DNA from: Pegoplata infirma | Lineage: Eukaryota > Arthropoda > Insecta > Diptera > Anthomyiidae | Direction: 5' to 3' | Assembly: GCA_963921195.1 (NCBI GenBank) | Contig: OY992536.1 | Coordinates: 1,612,001-1,676,000, forward strand | DNA: 64,000 nt | Position numbers and translations under genes: made by a program | Shown: in pieces, positions 23,001 through 33,375 of the stretch | Layout: each line of letters opens with the position of its first letter | How positions within the stretch are numbered: the stretch's first letter is position 1 | The notes under the pieces: generated by a model | What the model was told of the DNA's origin: nothing | The model's input: the letters and a program-made list of their open reading frames with translations, nothing else | Databases searched by the model: none

Positions 23001-26000
23001 TGGATTTTCTTGTTATTTTGAGTCTGGTCCAGTTTCCAGCTAAAACATAATTTCTCCAGTTAAAAACGAATTTCTTTAATTTTAACAATTATTTTTTTAC
23101 TAAATATATTTTACAATTTTTTTGGACTACTTTTTGAATAAAGCATAAATCATAAACAGGGAAACCAAAAATATGCTCCAAAAATCAAATTTTATGCCCT
23201 TAAAAAATGCCCTTCAAACGGAAAATCTGATATAAAAACAAAAAAAAACAGCTCTTGCTGTTTTTTACAATTTGTTAGAGAATAGACCCAAAAAATACCG
23301 TTATGTGGGGTAATTAGAGGGGTAAGGTATGTTCTTAAAAAGATATTTGCCTTAATATACATATTCTACAAAGTTACTGAATATACCCTACACTCAGATC
23401 TAAAGAAAACATAGTTTCATATACCGATATGAAGCAAGAAAGGCCAAAGAGGAATCAATCAACATAACCCAGTAATTTTGGAAAAGAAAACAAAACCACA
23501 ACAAACATTTCAAAACATTGAAAGAGAAATCGTATGTTCCCAAATCATTTGAACTGTATCCTTTTTTAAATACAATTTAATAAAAAACAAGTGAGAGTGT
23601 TAAATTCGCCTAGGGTTACCAGACTTGAAATATGGAATAACAGTACATTTGGTCTCAAAAAACAGTACATTGCAAATAAAAAAAGTCTTTTTTTTATATC
23701 AAACTACAAAAACTTAGCCCTTTTACCCTGATGTCAAACAGATCTCAGCCAAAACGAGCATAAAAGGTTGTTAACAGAACGGTGGAACATTTTAGGTAAA
23801 CCGTCTCAAATTTATTCTATTTTTTTTATCAGTGTTGAAAAAAATTGCGATTGACTTTTTGGAGCATTTGTCTTAGTTGCCGCGATATCTTACTTGAAAA
23901 GCTTTTGTAGTCTATGCTTTCGCTTAACTAAAACACCGATCTTCCTATCAAAAACATATGAAAAAATCCATAAAACAGTGTTTTAATTAAAACACGAGTT
24001 TAAAAATCAAACGCGAAAACGGTATTATTACACTCAAACAAAGGCCTAACTAAATTTTGGGAAAATGTTTTTTTTTTCACAATTTAGTAAAATTTAATAA
24101 AAATTTTTAAATTTCTTTGACATAATCTGCATCCAGAAAAGTGTTAATTTTCGATTCTAAAAATCTCTAAAGAATCTTCGGTCCTCTTTCAATGTATCGA
24201 TTCCTCGATTTGAATCTAAAAATTTGGGCGTTCCTAATTTCTCAGAAAATATTGCCGAAAAAAAAAAAAAAGCCAAATACATTTTTGTAGTTCTTTACAC
24301 GACCGTCTAATCCCTTCGTGTAATAGTTATTTAGTTATCCCGTTAAGATTCTAAAGACCCTTTTGGGCCCTTAAATTCCCGTATCCTAAAAACTAAGCAT
24401 GGTAGAGCGGAAAGGGCAAAGATGTTGAATCAAAATCTATGACGATCCTTAATAGATTCAATGGGACTGGGCCTAAGGTGGTTTGGACCCATGGGTTCCG
24501 AACCTAATGGGGTCTGCAATCGGAATTTTAAATGAGATGTACTCAATAAAATAAATTTTTTCCCATTTTCTAGTTTTTTCTTTTTCTTATTTTTCAGAAA
24601 AATTTAGATAAAAAGAAGGAAAACATGGCAATGGAGCTAAATCATTATTGAATTTTGTTAAGTTTTCCACTTTTTAAATAATTTTACGTTTTGAGTGTGG
24701 TATAAAATTAAATTGCATTTAGCTCCTTTTTAAAAATTGAATTAAAATTTTGTCAAATATGAATCATTCGAAAAATGTTACATTTTGGTGATAAGTATAA
24801 AAAAACAGTACAAAAACAGTACACGCTTTAAAAAACAGTACTTTTACGTACTGTTTTAGGTGCTGTGCATAAAACAGTACATGTACTGTTTAAAACAGTA
24901 CGAATGGCAAGCCTAACTGTGCCGAATCTTTTACACCCTTCAACATGCAAAAAATAAAAAAAATAAAAATTTTGCTGGTGCGTTTTATTTTTGGGGGGCG
25001 GGGGTGTTTGGAATGGGTCATTGAAAGACACCTTGTTCTTAGCGTTATATGTTTTCAGGTTCATTTTTAATGCTTTTGACGCTATAGTAATACAATTTTA
25101 TCATTATTTAAAATATTTTTTTATATACACGCCCACACAAGGGGACGAGCCGATAAAACTAAATTGTTTAATCCCAGGGTCCAAGTGATACCTTTGAACT
25201 TCTTCTACCATAAATAAGTTTCTTTTGTTTTACTAAAAATACAAAAAAAATGTTAAAAAGTGTCGTTTTTCAGATGTTTGTTTAGTTTTTCCAGGGGGAA
25301 CTTTTTTCCCCCAGCCTATGACCATACGACATGTTTGTGCCATCTTTTTTATTTTGGACTGAATCGTGTTTTATACAGACGGACACGCTTGTTTTGTTTT
25401 TCTTTTTTATTAAATAAATAATAAAAAAAAAAACGAAAAACCGATTATTCGAAATTGCGGTTTTTCGAAGTATTCGGAAACCGGTTTTTGAAATAGACGA
25501 ATATTTGACAACTCTACTCTTAAACCTAAAAAATGCTAAAATATGCTCTTAACGCTAAAATATGCATTAATATGCTCTAATAAATCGATGTTAGATTTCT
25601 TAAAATCTTCTGAAACGGATAAATACCTTAAACATTTATCAATACAATGAGCAGGAAAAAACATGATACTGCATATTTTTGGTTTCCCTAATCATAAATA
25701 AAACATAAATGTTTTTTTTTTTTGCCACAGCAAAATGTGTGCTTCCTTTTTACTTTTTTGAACATCTCGGGTAATCTAGCGTTGATTTCGGCACGAATGT
25801 TTTCCTTGAGCTCGTCGATGATCTGTGGATTGTTTCGTACATTTTGTTTTTCAAATAAACCCAAAAAAAAATTGTCTGGAAGGATCAAATCCGCAAACGA
25901 GGGTCTGTAATTGTCGCCCCTTTCTGAGATCGCACGTCTAGGGAATTTTAACTGGCCACCTAGATTTACAGATTTGACCACTCCGGACTTATTTTTGTGG

Positions 26001-29000
26001 GGTTATTTGAAAAGAAAAATCTGCAACAATAATCTTCAGATTACTAGATTTTTTTGTAAAATTTTCCTGGAAATTTGTAAAATTATAAAAAAAAAATAAA
26101 TTTTGATCGAAAATTTTATGTTAAACAAGTAGAAAAGTTAAATTCGACATGGCCGAATCTATGAATACCCTCCACAATGCCCTTTTTAAGTGATAGTAAA
26201 TTTTCTAACGTGAAAAAAATAACATTTTTGGTTAGAAATATTTTATTTTCTGTAAAAAAACTTTTTTTTTTATTAATTTTTGAAAAAAAAAAAAATTACT
26301 AATTTTTTTTTGAGTGTAAATTTTTTTTTGAGTGTATTTTTTTTTTGTTTTAGTGTAAAAAAACTTTTTTTTATTAATTTTTGAAAAAAAAAAAATAATT
26401 TACCAATTTTTTTTTGAGTGTAAAATTTTTTTGAGTGTATTTTTTTTTGTTTTAGTGTCAAAATATTTTTGTGTGACAAAAATACCTTTTAAACTATTTT
26501 TCTGACTTACAAATGGTTTTAAAACATGTTTAACGGGTTTTCAACACGTGAATTTAAGGTGAAACTAATCTGAAATTTACGGTTTTGCTAATAACTTTTG
26601 AACCACTGGACCGATTTGGCTGAAATTTAAAGCGAACCGGACCAGAGGAACGGTAAATATATATGCCACACTTCAGCACCCTCAGAATTGCCGTTCGAAA
26701 GTTACCGTGTGTTTTATCTCGTAAATTCCAGAAAAACCCTTGCCGAAATTCACTCATTTGCTTATAACTTTTGAACCACTGGACCGATTTAGCTGGATTG
26801 CAATACCAACCTGACCAGGTAAATGTCCACCATATATGCCAAACTTCAGGAGCCTCCGTAAAGTCTTTCAAAAGTTTGCGTGTTTTCAACAGACAGACAG
26901 ACTGACAGACGGACGGACGGACGGACGGACGGACGAACATCGCTAGATCGTCTTAAAATCGATCGAGGATCATGAATATATATACTTTATGGGGTCCTAG
27001 ACCAATATTTCGAGGTGTTACAAACGGAATGACAAACTTATATATCGTGGAACTATATTCAATTTGAGCTATCTGCTCGGTTGACCAAAATGAGTTTTTG
27101 ATGGCAAAATGTTCGCTGGCATAAGTGTCATCTATGGTATTAATTTCAGAACAAAAAAATTATTTTAAGACTATTTTATTCCAAAAATAGCATGAGCTAT
27201 GTGAAACCATCAGCTTTACCACAAGAAAATAAAATAAATTTAAAATGAGCTTTTAATTTTATTTCCATACAAATTGTTTTTGTTTTTAAAATCGACTTTC
27301 AAAAAATGTATTGAAAATTTGAAATTTAAAATAAAACTTTTGTTAAAATAGACTTTTTGTTTTCTTGTGGTAAAGGCCCATGTTTTTTTATAAATAAAAA
27401 TTTGAGCTATCTACAGTTTAGTTTACTAGGGTAAACTTTTAAATTAACATTTTTTTATATTATCACTTTTTATACGGTGTTTCCATCAATAAAAATAATG
27501 GCAGTTTTTTTTTTTTGAAAGTTTCAACTCCTTTCCGCGGTTAAAAACGCTGTTTTTGAACCATATTTCGATGCGGAGCAAAATCGGTTGAACTTTTTGC
27601 ATATTTTATTTGTCCATTCGATTGTACAGCAAACACAAGTGTTATGAAATTTTTCGCAAGCTTCATGAAGGTTCCAAATAATGGCGATAAAGCGCGAAAA
27701 AATCGATGATTTAAAAAAAAAATTAAAGTAAGTAAAAATTAAGTATTTTTTTAACACCTGTAACGGACGGGCTTTAAAAACTGAGAAATATGGTACCAAA
27801 TTCACATTTTAATCATAATCCGTTAAAAAGTTATAAAGCTTTAAAGTCTATATTTAATGAGCTATCTGCTTAGGTTGATTAATTTCAAATAAAAAAGGTT
27901 GAGCTATCTGCTGTAACTCAGCGAATAATACGAATTTTTACAAACAAAGCACGTGTAAAATTTAAGAGTAATTATTAATTAATATTGTAAAAGATCGGCC
28001 GACAAAAAGTTTAAAAATACGCGAATGCGACGGTTTTTTTGCTCTCCTGAAAAGTAATGTTTTTTTAGATAGCTCAAATTGAATGTACACCATTTACAGA
28101 TGTAATTCGAAAAATATCAATTGTAATTCGAAGATTCTATTTGTAATTCGAAGATTCTATTTGTAATTCGAAGATTCCATTTGTAATTCGAAGATTCCAT
28201 TTGTAATTCGAATACTCCAATTGTAATTCGAAGATTCCAATTGTAATTCGAATACTCCAGTTGTAATTCGTAAAAGATCAATTGTAATTCGTAAAAGATC
28301 AATTGTAATTCGTAAAAGATCAATTGTAATTCGAAAAAGATCAATTGTAATTCGAAAAAGATCAATTGTAATTCGTAAAAGATCAATTGTAATTCGAAAA
28401 AGATCAATTGTAATTCGTAAAAGATCAATTGTAATTCGTAAAAGATCAATTGTAATTCGAAGATTCCATTTGTAATTCGTAAAAGATCAATTGTAATTCG
28501 TAAAAGATCAATTGTAATTCGAAAAAGATCAATTGTAATTCGAAAAAGATCAATTGTAATTCGTAAAAGATCAATTGTAATTCGTAAAAGATCAATTGTA
28601 ATTCGTAAAAGATCAATTGTAATTCGAAAAAGATCAATTGTAATTCGTAAAAGATCAATTGTACTTCGAAAAAGATCAATTGTAATTCGTAAAAGATCAA
28701 TTGTAATTCGAAAAATATCAATTGTAATTCGTAAAAGATCAATTGTAATTCGTAAAAGATCAATTGTAATTCGAAGATTCCAATTGTAATTCGAAAAACA
28801 TCAACTGAATTTACATTGATAATTTACGAATTACAATTGGAATCTTCGAATTACAATTGATCTTTTACGAATTACAATTGATCTTTTACGAATTACAATT
28901 GATCTTTTTCGAATTACAATTGATCTTTTACGAATTACAATTGATCTTTTTCGAATTACAATTGATCTTTTACGAATTACAATTGATCTTTTTCGAATTA

Positions 29001-31454
29001 CAATTGATCTTTTTCGAATTACAATTGATCTTTTACGAATTACAATTGATCTTTTACGAATTACAATTGATCTTTTTCGAATTACAATTGATTTTTTTCA
29101 AATTACAATTGATCTTTTACGAATTACAATTGATCTTTTACGAATTACAAATGGAATCTTCGAATTACAATTGATCTTTTACGAATTACAATTGATCTTT
29201 TACGAATTACAATTGATCTTTTTCGAATTACAATTGATCTTTTTCGAATTACAATTGATCTTTTACGAATTACAATTGATCTTTTACGAATTTCAATTGA
29301 TCTTTTACGAATTACAATTGATCTTTTACGAATTACAATTGGAATCTTCGAATTACAAATGGAATCTTCGAATTACAATTGGAGTATTCGAATTACAAAT
29401 GGAATCTTCGAATTACAAATGGAATCTTCGAATTACAAATGGAATCTTCGAATTACAAATAGAATCTTCGAATTACAATTGATCTTTTTCGAATTACATC
29501 TGTAAATGGTGTAGTTTAACGATATACCCTCTATCACTAGAGTGGAGGGTATAAAAACAAGAAAAACTGTCAAATATTGGTAAAATGGGATAACGAGACT
29601 TTTTCTTTAAATTTGACAAGGTTTTTTTTTTGAGTTGTCGATGGAAGTTGTAACAACTTGGGTAATTTTCATTCGATTTTAGTTTTTAAGGACTTATTAG
29701 AGAGACAATTAACTGCAACTCCAATTTCAGTGATCATTTGAATCCAAACTGTACTCAAGTATCGAAAAAATGGAGAAAACTAATAAAAAGTCATATTTTC
29801 CCCTTTGTAATCGGGTTTTCAAGCTACAGGACCGTTGAGGCGCATCTTACCTATATACGATTCTCCTAAAATTTTGTGAGGCATATTTTTAACACATAAA
29901 CGAATGTTTCTAGGGGGAGTAGCGGTCCATATAAAACAACATATTTTTTTTGGTGCACCCAAATGTTGTTAAAAAATGGGACGGGATACGCTAATGTTAA
30001 GTATGCTCATAAAAACTGATGGACATGTGCTTTGAAAGAGCCAAAAATTATATCACAGAACCACCTTTATAACAGTATTCATCCATCCATCCAACCAAAT
30101 GCTATACAAAAGCACTAACATGGGAAGTCTCCCTGGTGTAACCGACCAATCTTTATGGAATTGATTTAATTTTGTATAGTAAGAAAAATAAAGGACACGT
30201 ATTTTTTTAACGGCCCAAATTCATATTTATGGGGTGCAAATAAGTGGGGGGGGGGGGGGGGGGGAAATGGGAATTTTTTAGTTTTTAACGTTTATCTCCT
30301 ACATTATGGTTAGACACCTACACACAAAAAAAGGTAGATATTTTAAATACTTTTTATCTGATACCAAATATGCCTATATTAATGTTGAATAAAAGGCGTA
30401 AATCGTAGAAAACTGACAAGTTCCCCCCCCCCCCCCCCCTCATACAAATCGTCACCCCCCTAAAAATTAGGTTGGGCCGCTAAAAAAATACGTGTCGAAT
30501 TAATTTTCGATTTAAACTACATATCGAAATTTCATGAAGATCGGCAGGTGACACCAGGGAGACTTCCCTTGTAAGCACAAACAACAAAATAGAGGCTAGT
30601 TTTAACATAGCAAGTTTGAATTTTAAGCTTTAGAAAGTTTTTGATTAGAGAATAGAACTATTATATGCAATCACTGCCCCATACCCCCAACAATTTATAA
30701 AAACACCACTGAATTTGACCTGTGGCATTTTTTTCTATTGAATTTCCTTTTGTTTATGTGTGGTCCTTTGTAAAACCATTTAATTTTTTTTTTATTTAAT
30801 GGAAGTTTTGTCGTTTTATCAAGTCGAGTGTTTTTTTTTTTTGTTTATTTCCTTTTTTTTAAATTGTTATGAAGGTTTAGCTTACTTGCAGTAGTATAGT
30901 CGACCTTCTTTGCCCAAATGAGCACTCCAGCCTTGTTTGAGTTTTGTTTGTACGGCCTCTAAGTAAAAATCAATCTCTTCCCAATTTCCAGTTGACGTTG
31001 GTGCTGAAGTCACCGTCGCCAAGGCACCTGCACTTGAGCTAACGTTACCATTTGCCAAAAATGTGACTTTAGGACCGTTTGTGAAACGTCCTGCTGTTGT
31101 AGTTCCGGTTTCACTTTGACTTCCGGGTGAATTCGACAGTAACATATTTCCGGCGCCTGTAGCTGTGTTGTGCATTTGTATTGTGTATGTAGAGTTTGAA
31201 GGTGGCGTAGATAACGTAGAATTAGGAGCAGATGCTGAATTTGTGTAATGGTTTGCTGCTGACACTGCCATTGCTGTGGCTGTTGGTGCTGATGATGTTG
31301 AAGTTGATGATAATGCGTAGCCTCCATTTTCCGTTTTGTTACCAGCACTTATGGTCAATTGTGGCGATGATGTTCTTGTCAAAAACTGTGGTTTTGTTGT
31401 ATTATTTAGTGGATGTACGTCGCTGTTTGAACGCCCCGAAGGCAAAAGCATCAT
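17165..31454 (-). CDS. FRMPD4/Preso-like scaffold protein (WW-WW-PDZ-FERM), 10 coding exons
   Basis: Ten minus-strand exons join at canonical GT/AG sites: 31454-30886, 22159-22043, 21982-21550, 21511-21356, 21295-21164, 21099-20840, 20760-20616, 20547-20398, 20320-20143 and 20082-17165. The total is 5058 nt, 1685 codons plus stop, with phases closing at every junction. Predicted domains: WW1 (about 174-203, W176/W198), WW2 (about 212-241, W215/Y237/P240), PDZ (about 253-330, GFGF loop 264-267), FERM (about 374-714), a Ser/Pro-rich low-complexity region with repeated PPLPP-type motifs, then a helical C-terminus (about 1516-1685). This order is that of the FRMPD4/Preso family. In mammals, members are cytoplasmic scaffolds linking membrane phosphoinositides and receptors to polarity or postsynaptic proteins; a similar role here is inference. 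ATG at 31454 is chosen because an in-frame TGA lies 9 nt upstream. A splice acceptor at 31468-31469 suggests an untranslated upstream exon not located here. Confidence 0.88.
20143..20320 (-). CDS. coding exon 9: FERM F3 lobe
   Basis: 178 nt, residues 655-714 (last codon split G|GC). Acceptor TCTATTCCAG is chosen over the nearer-upstream GCAATAG because only it preserves frame. Donor ACAG|GTAAGC. Contains IEDFSHIIVNREDD and CEFSICLAGYFRLMTG, the end of F3 including its C-terminal helix. Confidence 0.85.
20398..20547 (-). CDS. coding exon 8: FERM F2-F3 transition
   Basis: 150 nt, 50 codons in phase 0 (acceptor CTCACTATAG, donor GTG|GTAAGT). Encodes AKLHYLDIIASLPSYGAKCF, the conserved entry into the F3 (PH/PTB-like) lobe, then VERVLLVSPRFGLSQ. 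Confidence 0.9.
20616..20760 (-). CDS. coding exon 7: FERM F2 lobe continued
   Basis: 145 nt, residues 556-604. Acceptor TTTATCAG, donor CTTCAG|GTAC. Contains EFGLERFVPASLF and MKRKELRRLISHFLKMN, typical of the central helical FERM lobe. Confidence 0.88.
20840..21099 (-). CDS. coding exon 6: FERM F1-F2, helical lobe start
   Basis: 260 nt, residues 470-556 (last codon split GA|G). Acceptor CAAATTAG, donor GA|GTAAGT. Encodes HKLRCLFRVTFVPI, then the F2 helical segments ALDYLYLQCCNDVTQERF and PDVALRLAALHMHQHAL, matching the FERM F2 pattern of a membrane-binding module. Confidence 0.9.
21164..21295 (-). CDS. coding exon 5: FERM F1 lobe continued
   Basis: 132 nt, 44 codons, phase 0 both ends (acceptor TTTATTTAG, donor AAA|GTAAGT). 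Encodes DVVTSLLDKLCFTTGEIFSL and LTLLDPEESLAK, residues 426-469, in the second half of the F1 lobe. Confidence 0.85.
21356..21511 (-). CDS. coding exon 4: start of FERM (F1 lobe)
   Basis: 156 nt, 52 codons, phase 0 both ends. Acceptor CTCTGTAG, donor CAG|GTAGC. Contains VPPMANVLKVFLENGQTKSF and the ubiquitin-like F1 start of the FERM domain (residues about 374-425). Confidence 0.85.
21550..21982 (-). CDS. coding exon 3: end of WW2 and the PDZ domain
   Basis: 433 nt, residues 229-373. It completes WW2 (NHLNKTSTYEAPE), then encodes RVVVLQRSPTMGFGFVAGSE, with the GFGF carboxylate-binding loop of a PDZ fold, and KLQPGDQILAVNGEDV, the hallmark second half of PDZ. It ends CCG|GTATGT in phase 0. 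A basic linker (KRAKLRTRPSRVRF) leads to the FERM region. Confidence 0.92.
22043..22159 (-). CDS. coding exon 2: end of WW1 and most of WW2
   Basis: 117 nt. It starts by completing Asn190 of WW1 (HITQTSGWLP follows) and encodes the second WW strand region LPYGWEKAIDSKGRSYFI. It ends at AA|GTAAGT, splitting Asn229 as exon 1 split Asn190: both WW domains are interrupted at the equivalent Asn, which suggests they arose by duplication including the intron. Confidence 0.88.
25688..25981 (-). pseudogene. Tc1/mariner-like transposase C-terminal remnant
   Basis: The minus-strand frame contains ADLILPDNFFLGLFEKQNV, PQIIDELKENIRAEINA and LPEMFKKV. This order (PDxTPxDFFLWGYLK, then a helix with ELKxNIRxEI, then PEML) is that of the C-terminal catalytic region of mariner-like DDE transposases. 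The key W of the usual FLWG box is changed, the frame starts inside the domain, and the 3' end runs into AT-rich DNA, so it is dead. It lies in intron 1 of the FRMPD4-like gene, next to an opposite-strand relative at 25947-26040. Confidence 0.55.
25947..26040 (+). pseudogene. Tc1/mariner-like transposase fragment, opposite strand
   Basis: The plus-strand frame reads NWPPRFTDLTTPDLFLWGYL, the same catalytic-region box as its minus-strand neighbour but better preserved. The two copies are head to head, their N-terminal sides about 15 bp apart or overlapping. It is a short remnant with no complete domain. Confidence 0.5.
26262..26470. repeat. duplicated poly-A/T-rich block (~120 bp x ~1.7)
   Basis: AACTTTTTTTTTTATTAATT...TTTTTTTTGAGTGTA...GTTTTAGTGT occurs twice in direct order (from about 26262 and about 26365). 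It is simple-sequence-rich and resembles the TTTTTTGAGTG ends of the CACTCAAA MITE family, so it may be a collapsed MITE terminus. Confidence 0.55.
26909..26936. repeat. (GGAC)n microsatellite
   Basis: About seven GGAC units following GACAGACAGACTGACAGAC. It sits in a dispersed repeat that also has ATCGCTAGATCG...ATACTTTATGGGGTCCTAGA downstream; related copies lie near 34330, 36075, 37715 and at the window end. Reading through it yields a spurious RPSV-repeat peptide. Confidence 0.75.
28088..29511. mobile_element. foldback element with arms of 21-bp tandem repeats, TA-flanked
   Basis: CACCATTTACAGATG at 28088 is inverted at the right end (CATCTGTAAATGGTG ending 29511), with TA on both sides (28086-28087, 29512-29513). 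Between the ends each arm is about 690 bp of tandem 21-bp units: a constant AATTGTAATTCG followed by a variable half (TAAAAGATC, AAAAAGATC or AAGATTCCA). The right arm is the reverse complement of the left around a short spacer near 28800. About 33 units per arm are visible. The variant order is partly mirrored between arms. Because 21 is a multiple of three, each arm also translates as an ELQLIFY-type heptapeptide, which is an artefact. Long inverted termini of short tandem repeats are the hallmark of foldback-type elements; it lies in intron 1 of the FRMPD4-like gene. Confidence 0.85.
29514..30118. other. intronic repeat remnant, no gene
   Basis: Includes CACTAGAGTGGAGGGTATAAAAAC, the end of a dispersed repeat whose other end (AAATTCGACATGGCCGAATC) is near 26140; the foldback sits inside that repeat. 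The remainder is AT-rich with no other feature. Confidence 0.45.
30119..30571. mobile_element. Harbinger-like MITE with paired poly-G and poly-C tracts
   Basis: CATGGGAAGTCTCCCTGGTG at 30119 pairs with CACCAGGGAGACTTCCCTTG ending at 30571. The 3-bp TAA duplication (30116-30118, 30572-30574) is the target type of PIF/Harbinger elements. The arms pair over most of their length (for example ACGTATTTTTTTAnCGGCCC and its inverse). The left arm carries 19 G (30246-30264) and the right arm 17 C (30423-30439) at matching positions. Non-autonomous; inside intron 1. Confidence 0.8.
30886..31454 (-). CDS. coding exon 1: Ser/Thr/Asn-rich N-terminus and first half of WW1
   Basis: Encodes residues 1-189 plus two bases of codon 190. 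The start is two consecutive ATGs (31454, 31451). The region is low-complexity (Thr/Ser/Ala/Asn runs), then becomes ordered with WEEIDFYLEAVQTKLKQGW, leading into WW1. The exon ends TGCAA|GTAAGC; joined to exon 2 it restores the WW core YYCNHITQTSGW, which confirms the junction across the 8.7-kb intron. A CCTTTGCAG acceptor just upstream (exon edge 31467) marks a likely 5' UTR intron. Confidence 0.88.
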
Positions 31455-31467
31455 TGAATATCATTCG

Positions 31468-33375
31468 CTGCAAAGGAAAAGAAAAATCGTTAATTTTGAA
31501 TATTTTACAAACATTTTATGGTTTTGTGTTATACGGTATTTACACCAACGAAAACAACTTGTTTTTGAATATTTTTTTGGTTTTTGGCAAAAACTTCATA
31601 AATTTTCCATATAATTTAAAAACTGCGTTGCCAACTAAAACTGAACAAAAACTAGAATTTAGGTTGTGGTCTATGCTACTATCAATTCAGTGTGAATGTT
31701 TTTTTCAATTTTCTTTTGGTAAAAACGAATGTCAAAATAAAAATATTTGTTTTTTTGTGAAATTAATATTCAAATCCTTTAAAAAAGTAAATAAAAGTGT
31801 AATTTAATTTTTTTAATAACATGTGGCTATTATAATTTTGTATTTTTTTGTGAATTTAGAAAATAAATAATTTGATTTGACAAACAAAAACTCTTTTTAT
31901 TCGGTGTAAACAGTTTGGTTTTCCAAAATGCTTTTTTGCCAAAAACAAGTTAGTTTTTGTTTGGTCTAAACATAGTATTATTATATACAATACAATCACT
32001 AAAGTTTATAAATTAAAGTGATTTTAAAATCTCGAGTGTTGAAATTGGAAATTCTGTGGTACAGGGTATAATGAATTTGTGCTAATGTTTGTAACTATTG
32101 GTGCTAGACTCCCTTTAAAGTCTGCCGATCATCTATGTAAACGGTGTAAACAGGTCGCAAATATAAATCGATTTGATTGAAATTTGGAACTATTGCCCTT
32201 ATTTTGTAAAACACAATGTGCCACGTTGTAAACATTTTAATACTTGTTGTTGAAACAAAAATAATTTTTAAAAAACGCGGGTCGTTTTGTTTTACAAAAT
32301 ATGTGGGATTAGCTTATTTTGGCCCAAGGACGAAGCCAATTGGAAAACATAGGTCCATGTTTAGACCTAGCCCCAATACAAACGTCCCAATTGATTCTAA
32401 TAACCGCTTTACAACAGGTATCCTTTAAAAATTTGGCAGTTAAACGTATTTGTTACAAATCATAATTCAAAATAGTAAAGAAATCAGTTCTACTTATATA
32501 CATAATAGACGTGTACGTAACCTAATCAAATCTAATTATAGTTGTACCTTGTTTGGACTCAGTCCAAATTTTTCCCCGATATTCAGTTAAATCGGGCTAT
32601 TTGACTCAAATTTGGATTCTGTGTGTTTTCTACACTAATTAAAGGTCTAACAAGATAACGACTAAAAAAAGAAAATTAAACTTACTGTCTTTATTTTCTT
32701 AAAAGGTTTGTAACTTGGATTTGTAAATTGGGCAATAATTCATAAGCTGGTGAATAAAAAAAATGTTGAATAAAAAGTACACTCAAAATAATTCTACAGT
32801 AAAAGGTTTAGTAAGTGCTTTTGAACCAAAATCTACTAATTATTTACTAATTTTAGTATCTTCAAAGTACTAAAATTACTGGTTTCCAATCATTTTAGTA
32901 AAAAATTTTAGTAATGGTTACCAATTTCTGCACTAGATCCTTTTGGACTAAAATTTAGTTAAATTTTTAGTATTGAATACCCACGTTTATTTTTGGGTGT
33001 GACATAATTATTTGCCCTAAAAATTTTTTTCATCAACATTTTTTTCTCCTCAGTTTTACTTTACAAGCTGACGAAAAGCTAATGAATAAAACGTAAATAT
33101 TTTTCCTTAAATTTTTTTCCGCCAACATTTTTTTTATCAAAAATTTTTTTTTATAATTTTTTTTTTATCAAAAATTTTTTTTTTTTCAAATTTTGTTTTT
33201 GGTATTAAAATCTTTTCTGTCATCATTTTGTTTTGTAACAAAAATATTTTTTTCTCAATTTGTTTTTAATTTCTTTACAATATTTTTTTTTAATTCATTT
33301 TTACACCCTCCAGCCACAGTATGGGGGTATACTCACTTTATCATTCCGTGTGTAACTCATCGAAATATTGTTCTA
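31468..33375. other. upstream flank of the FRMPD4-like gene; dispersed repeats, no gene
   Basis: No coding exon is supported. An untranslated exon of the gene may lie here but no promoter can be called. Bases from about 32050 (TGTGGTACAGGGTATAATGA) begin a dispersed repeat whose opposite end is near 37800. Bases 32780-33000 start CACTCAAAATAATTCTACAG and end with a weak inverse, possibly a decayed CACTCAAA MITE. Confidence 0.4.

Larger units (their letters stand above)
22160..30885 (-). other. intron 1 of the FRMPD4-like gene, 8.7 kb, repeat-laden
   Basis: Donor GTAAGC at 30885 and acceptor TTTCTTTATAG at 22160-22161. Contents include decayed repeats with AAAACAGTAC motifs (23650-24900), opposed transposase fragments (25688-26040), a duplicated poly-A/T block (26262-26470), a GGAC microsatellite (26909-26936), the 21-bp foldback (28088-29511) and a TAA-flanked MITE (30119-30571). 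All other introns of this gene are under about 370 bp, so size and repeat load are concentrated here. Confidence 0.8.

Noticed and set aside
23620..24915. Possible hAT element with TAGGGTTACCAGAC / TAGGCTTGCCATTC ends
   Set aside because: Ends match only partly and the flanking octamers (AATTCGCC and ACTGTGCC) agree at too few positions to call a duplication.
26554..26940. 128-codon frame starting with RPSVRPSVCQSVC
   Set aside because: It comes from a GGAC microsatellite plus a dispersed repeat, and has no conserved domain.
28117..29482. Four open frames encoding ELQLIFY-type heptapeptide repeats
   Set aside because: They are translations of 21-bp tandem repeats on both mirror arms of a foldback. 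The repeat length is a multiple of three, so frames stay open automatically.
28088..29511. CRISPR-like array
   Set aside because: Units are contiguous 21-bp repeats with only a few recurring variants and no unique spacers, in a eukaryotic intron.
31232..31807. 191-codon plus-strand frame opposite exon 1
   Set aside because: It overlaps the antisense of a well-supported coding exon and continues into AT-rich upstream DNA.
32780..33000. CACTCAAA MITE
   Set aside because: The left end fits the family but the right end (TTTTTGGGTGTGA) is imperfect and lacks a matching flank.
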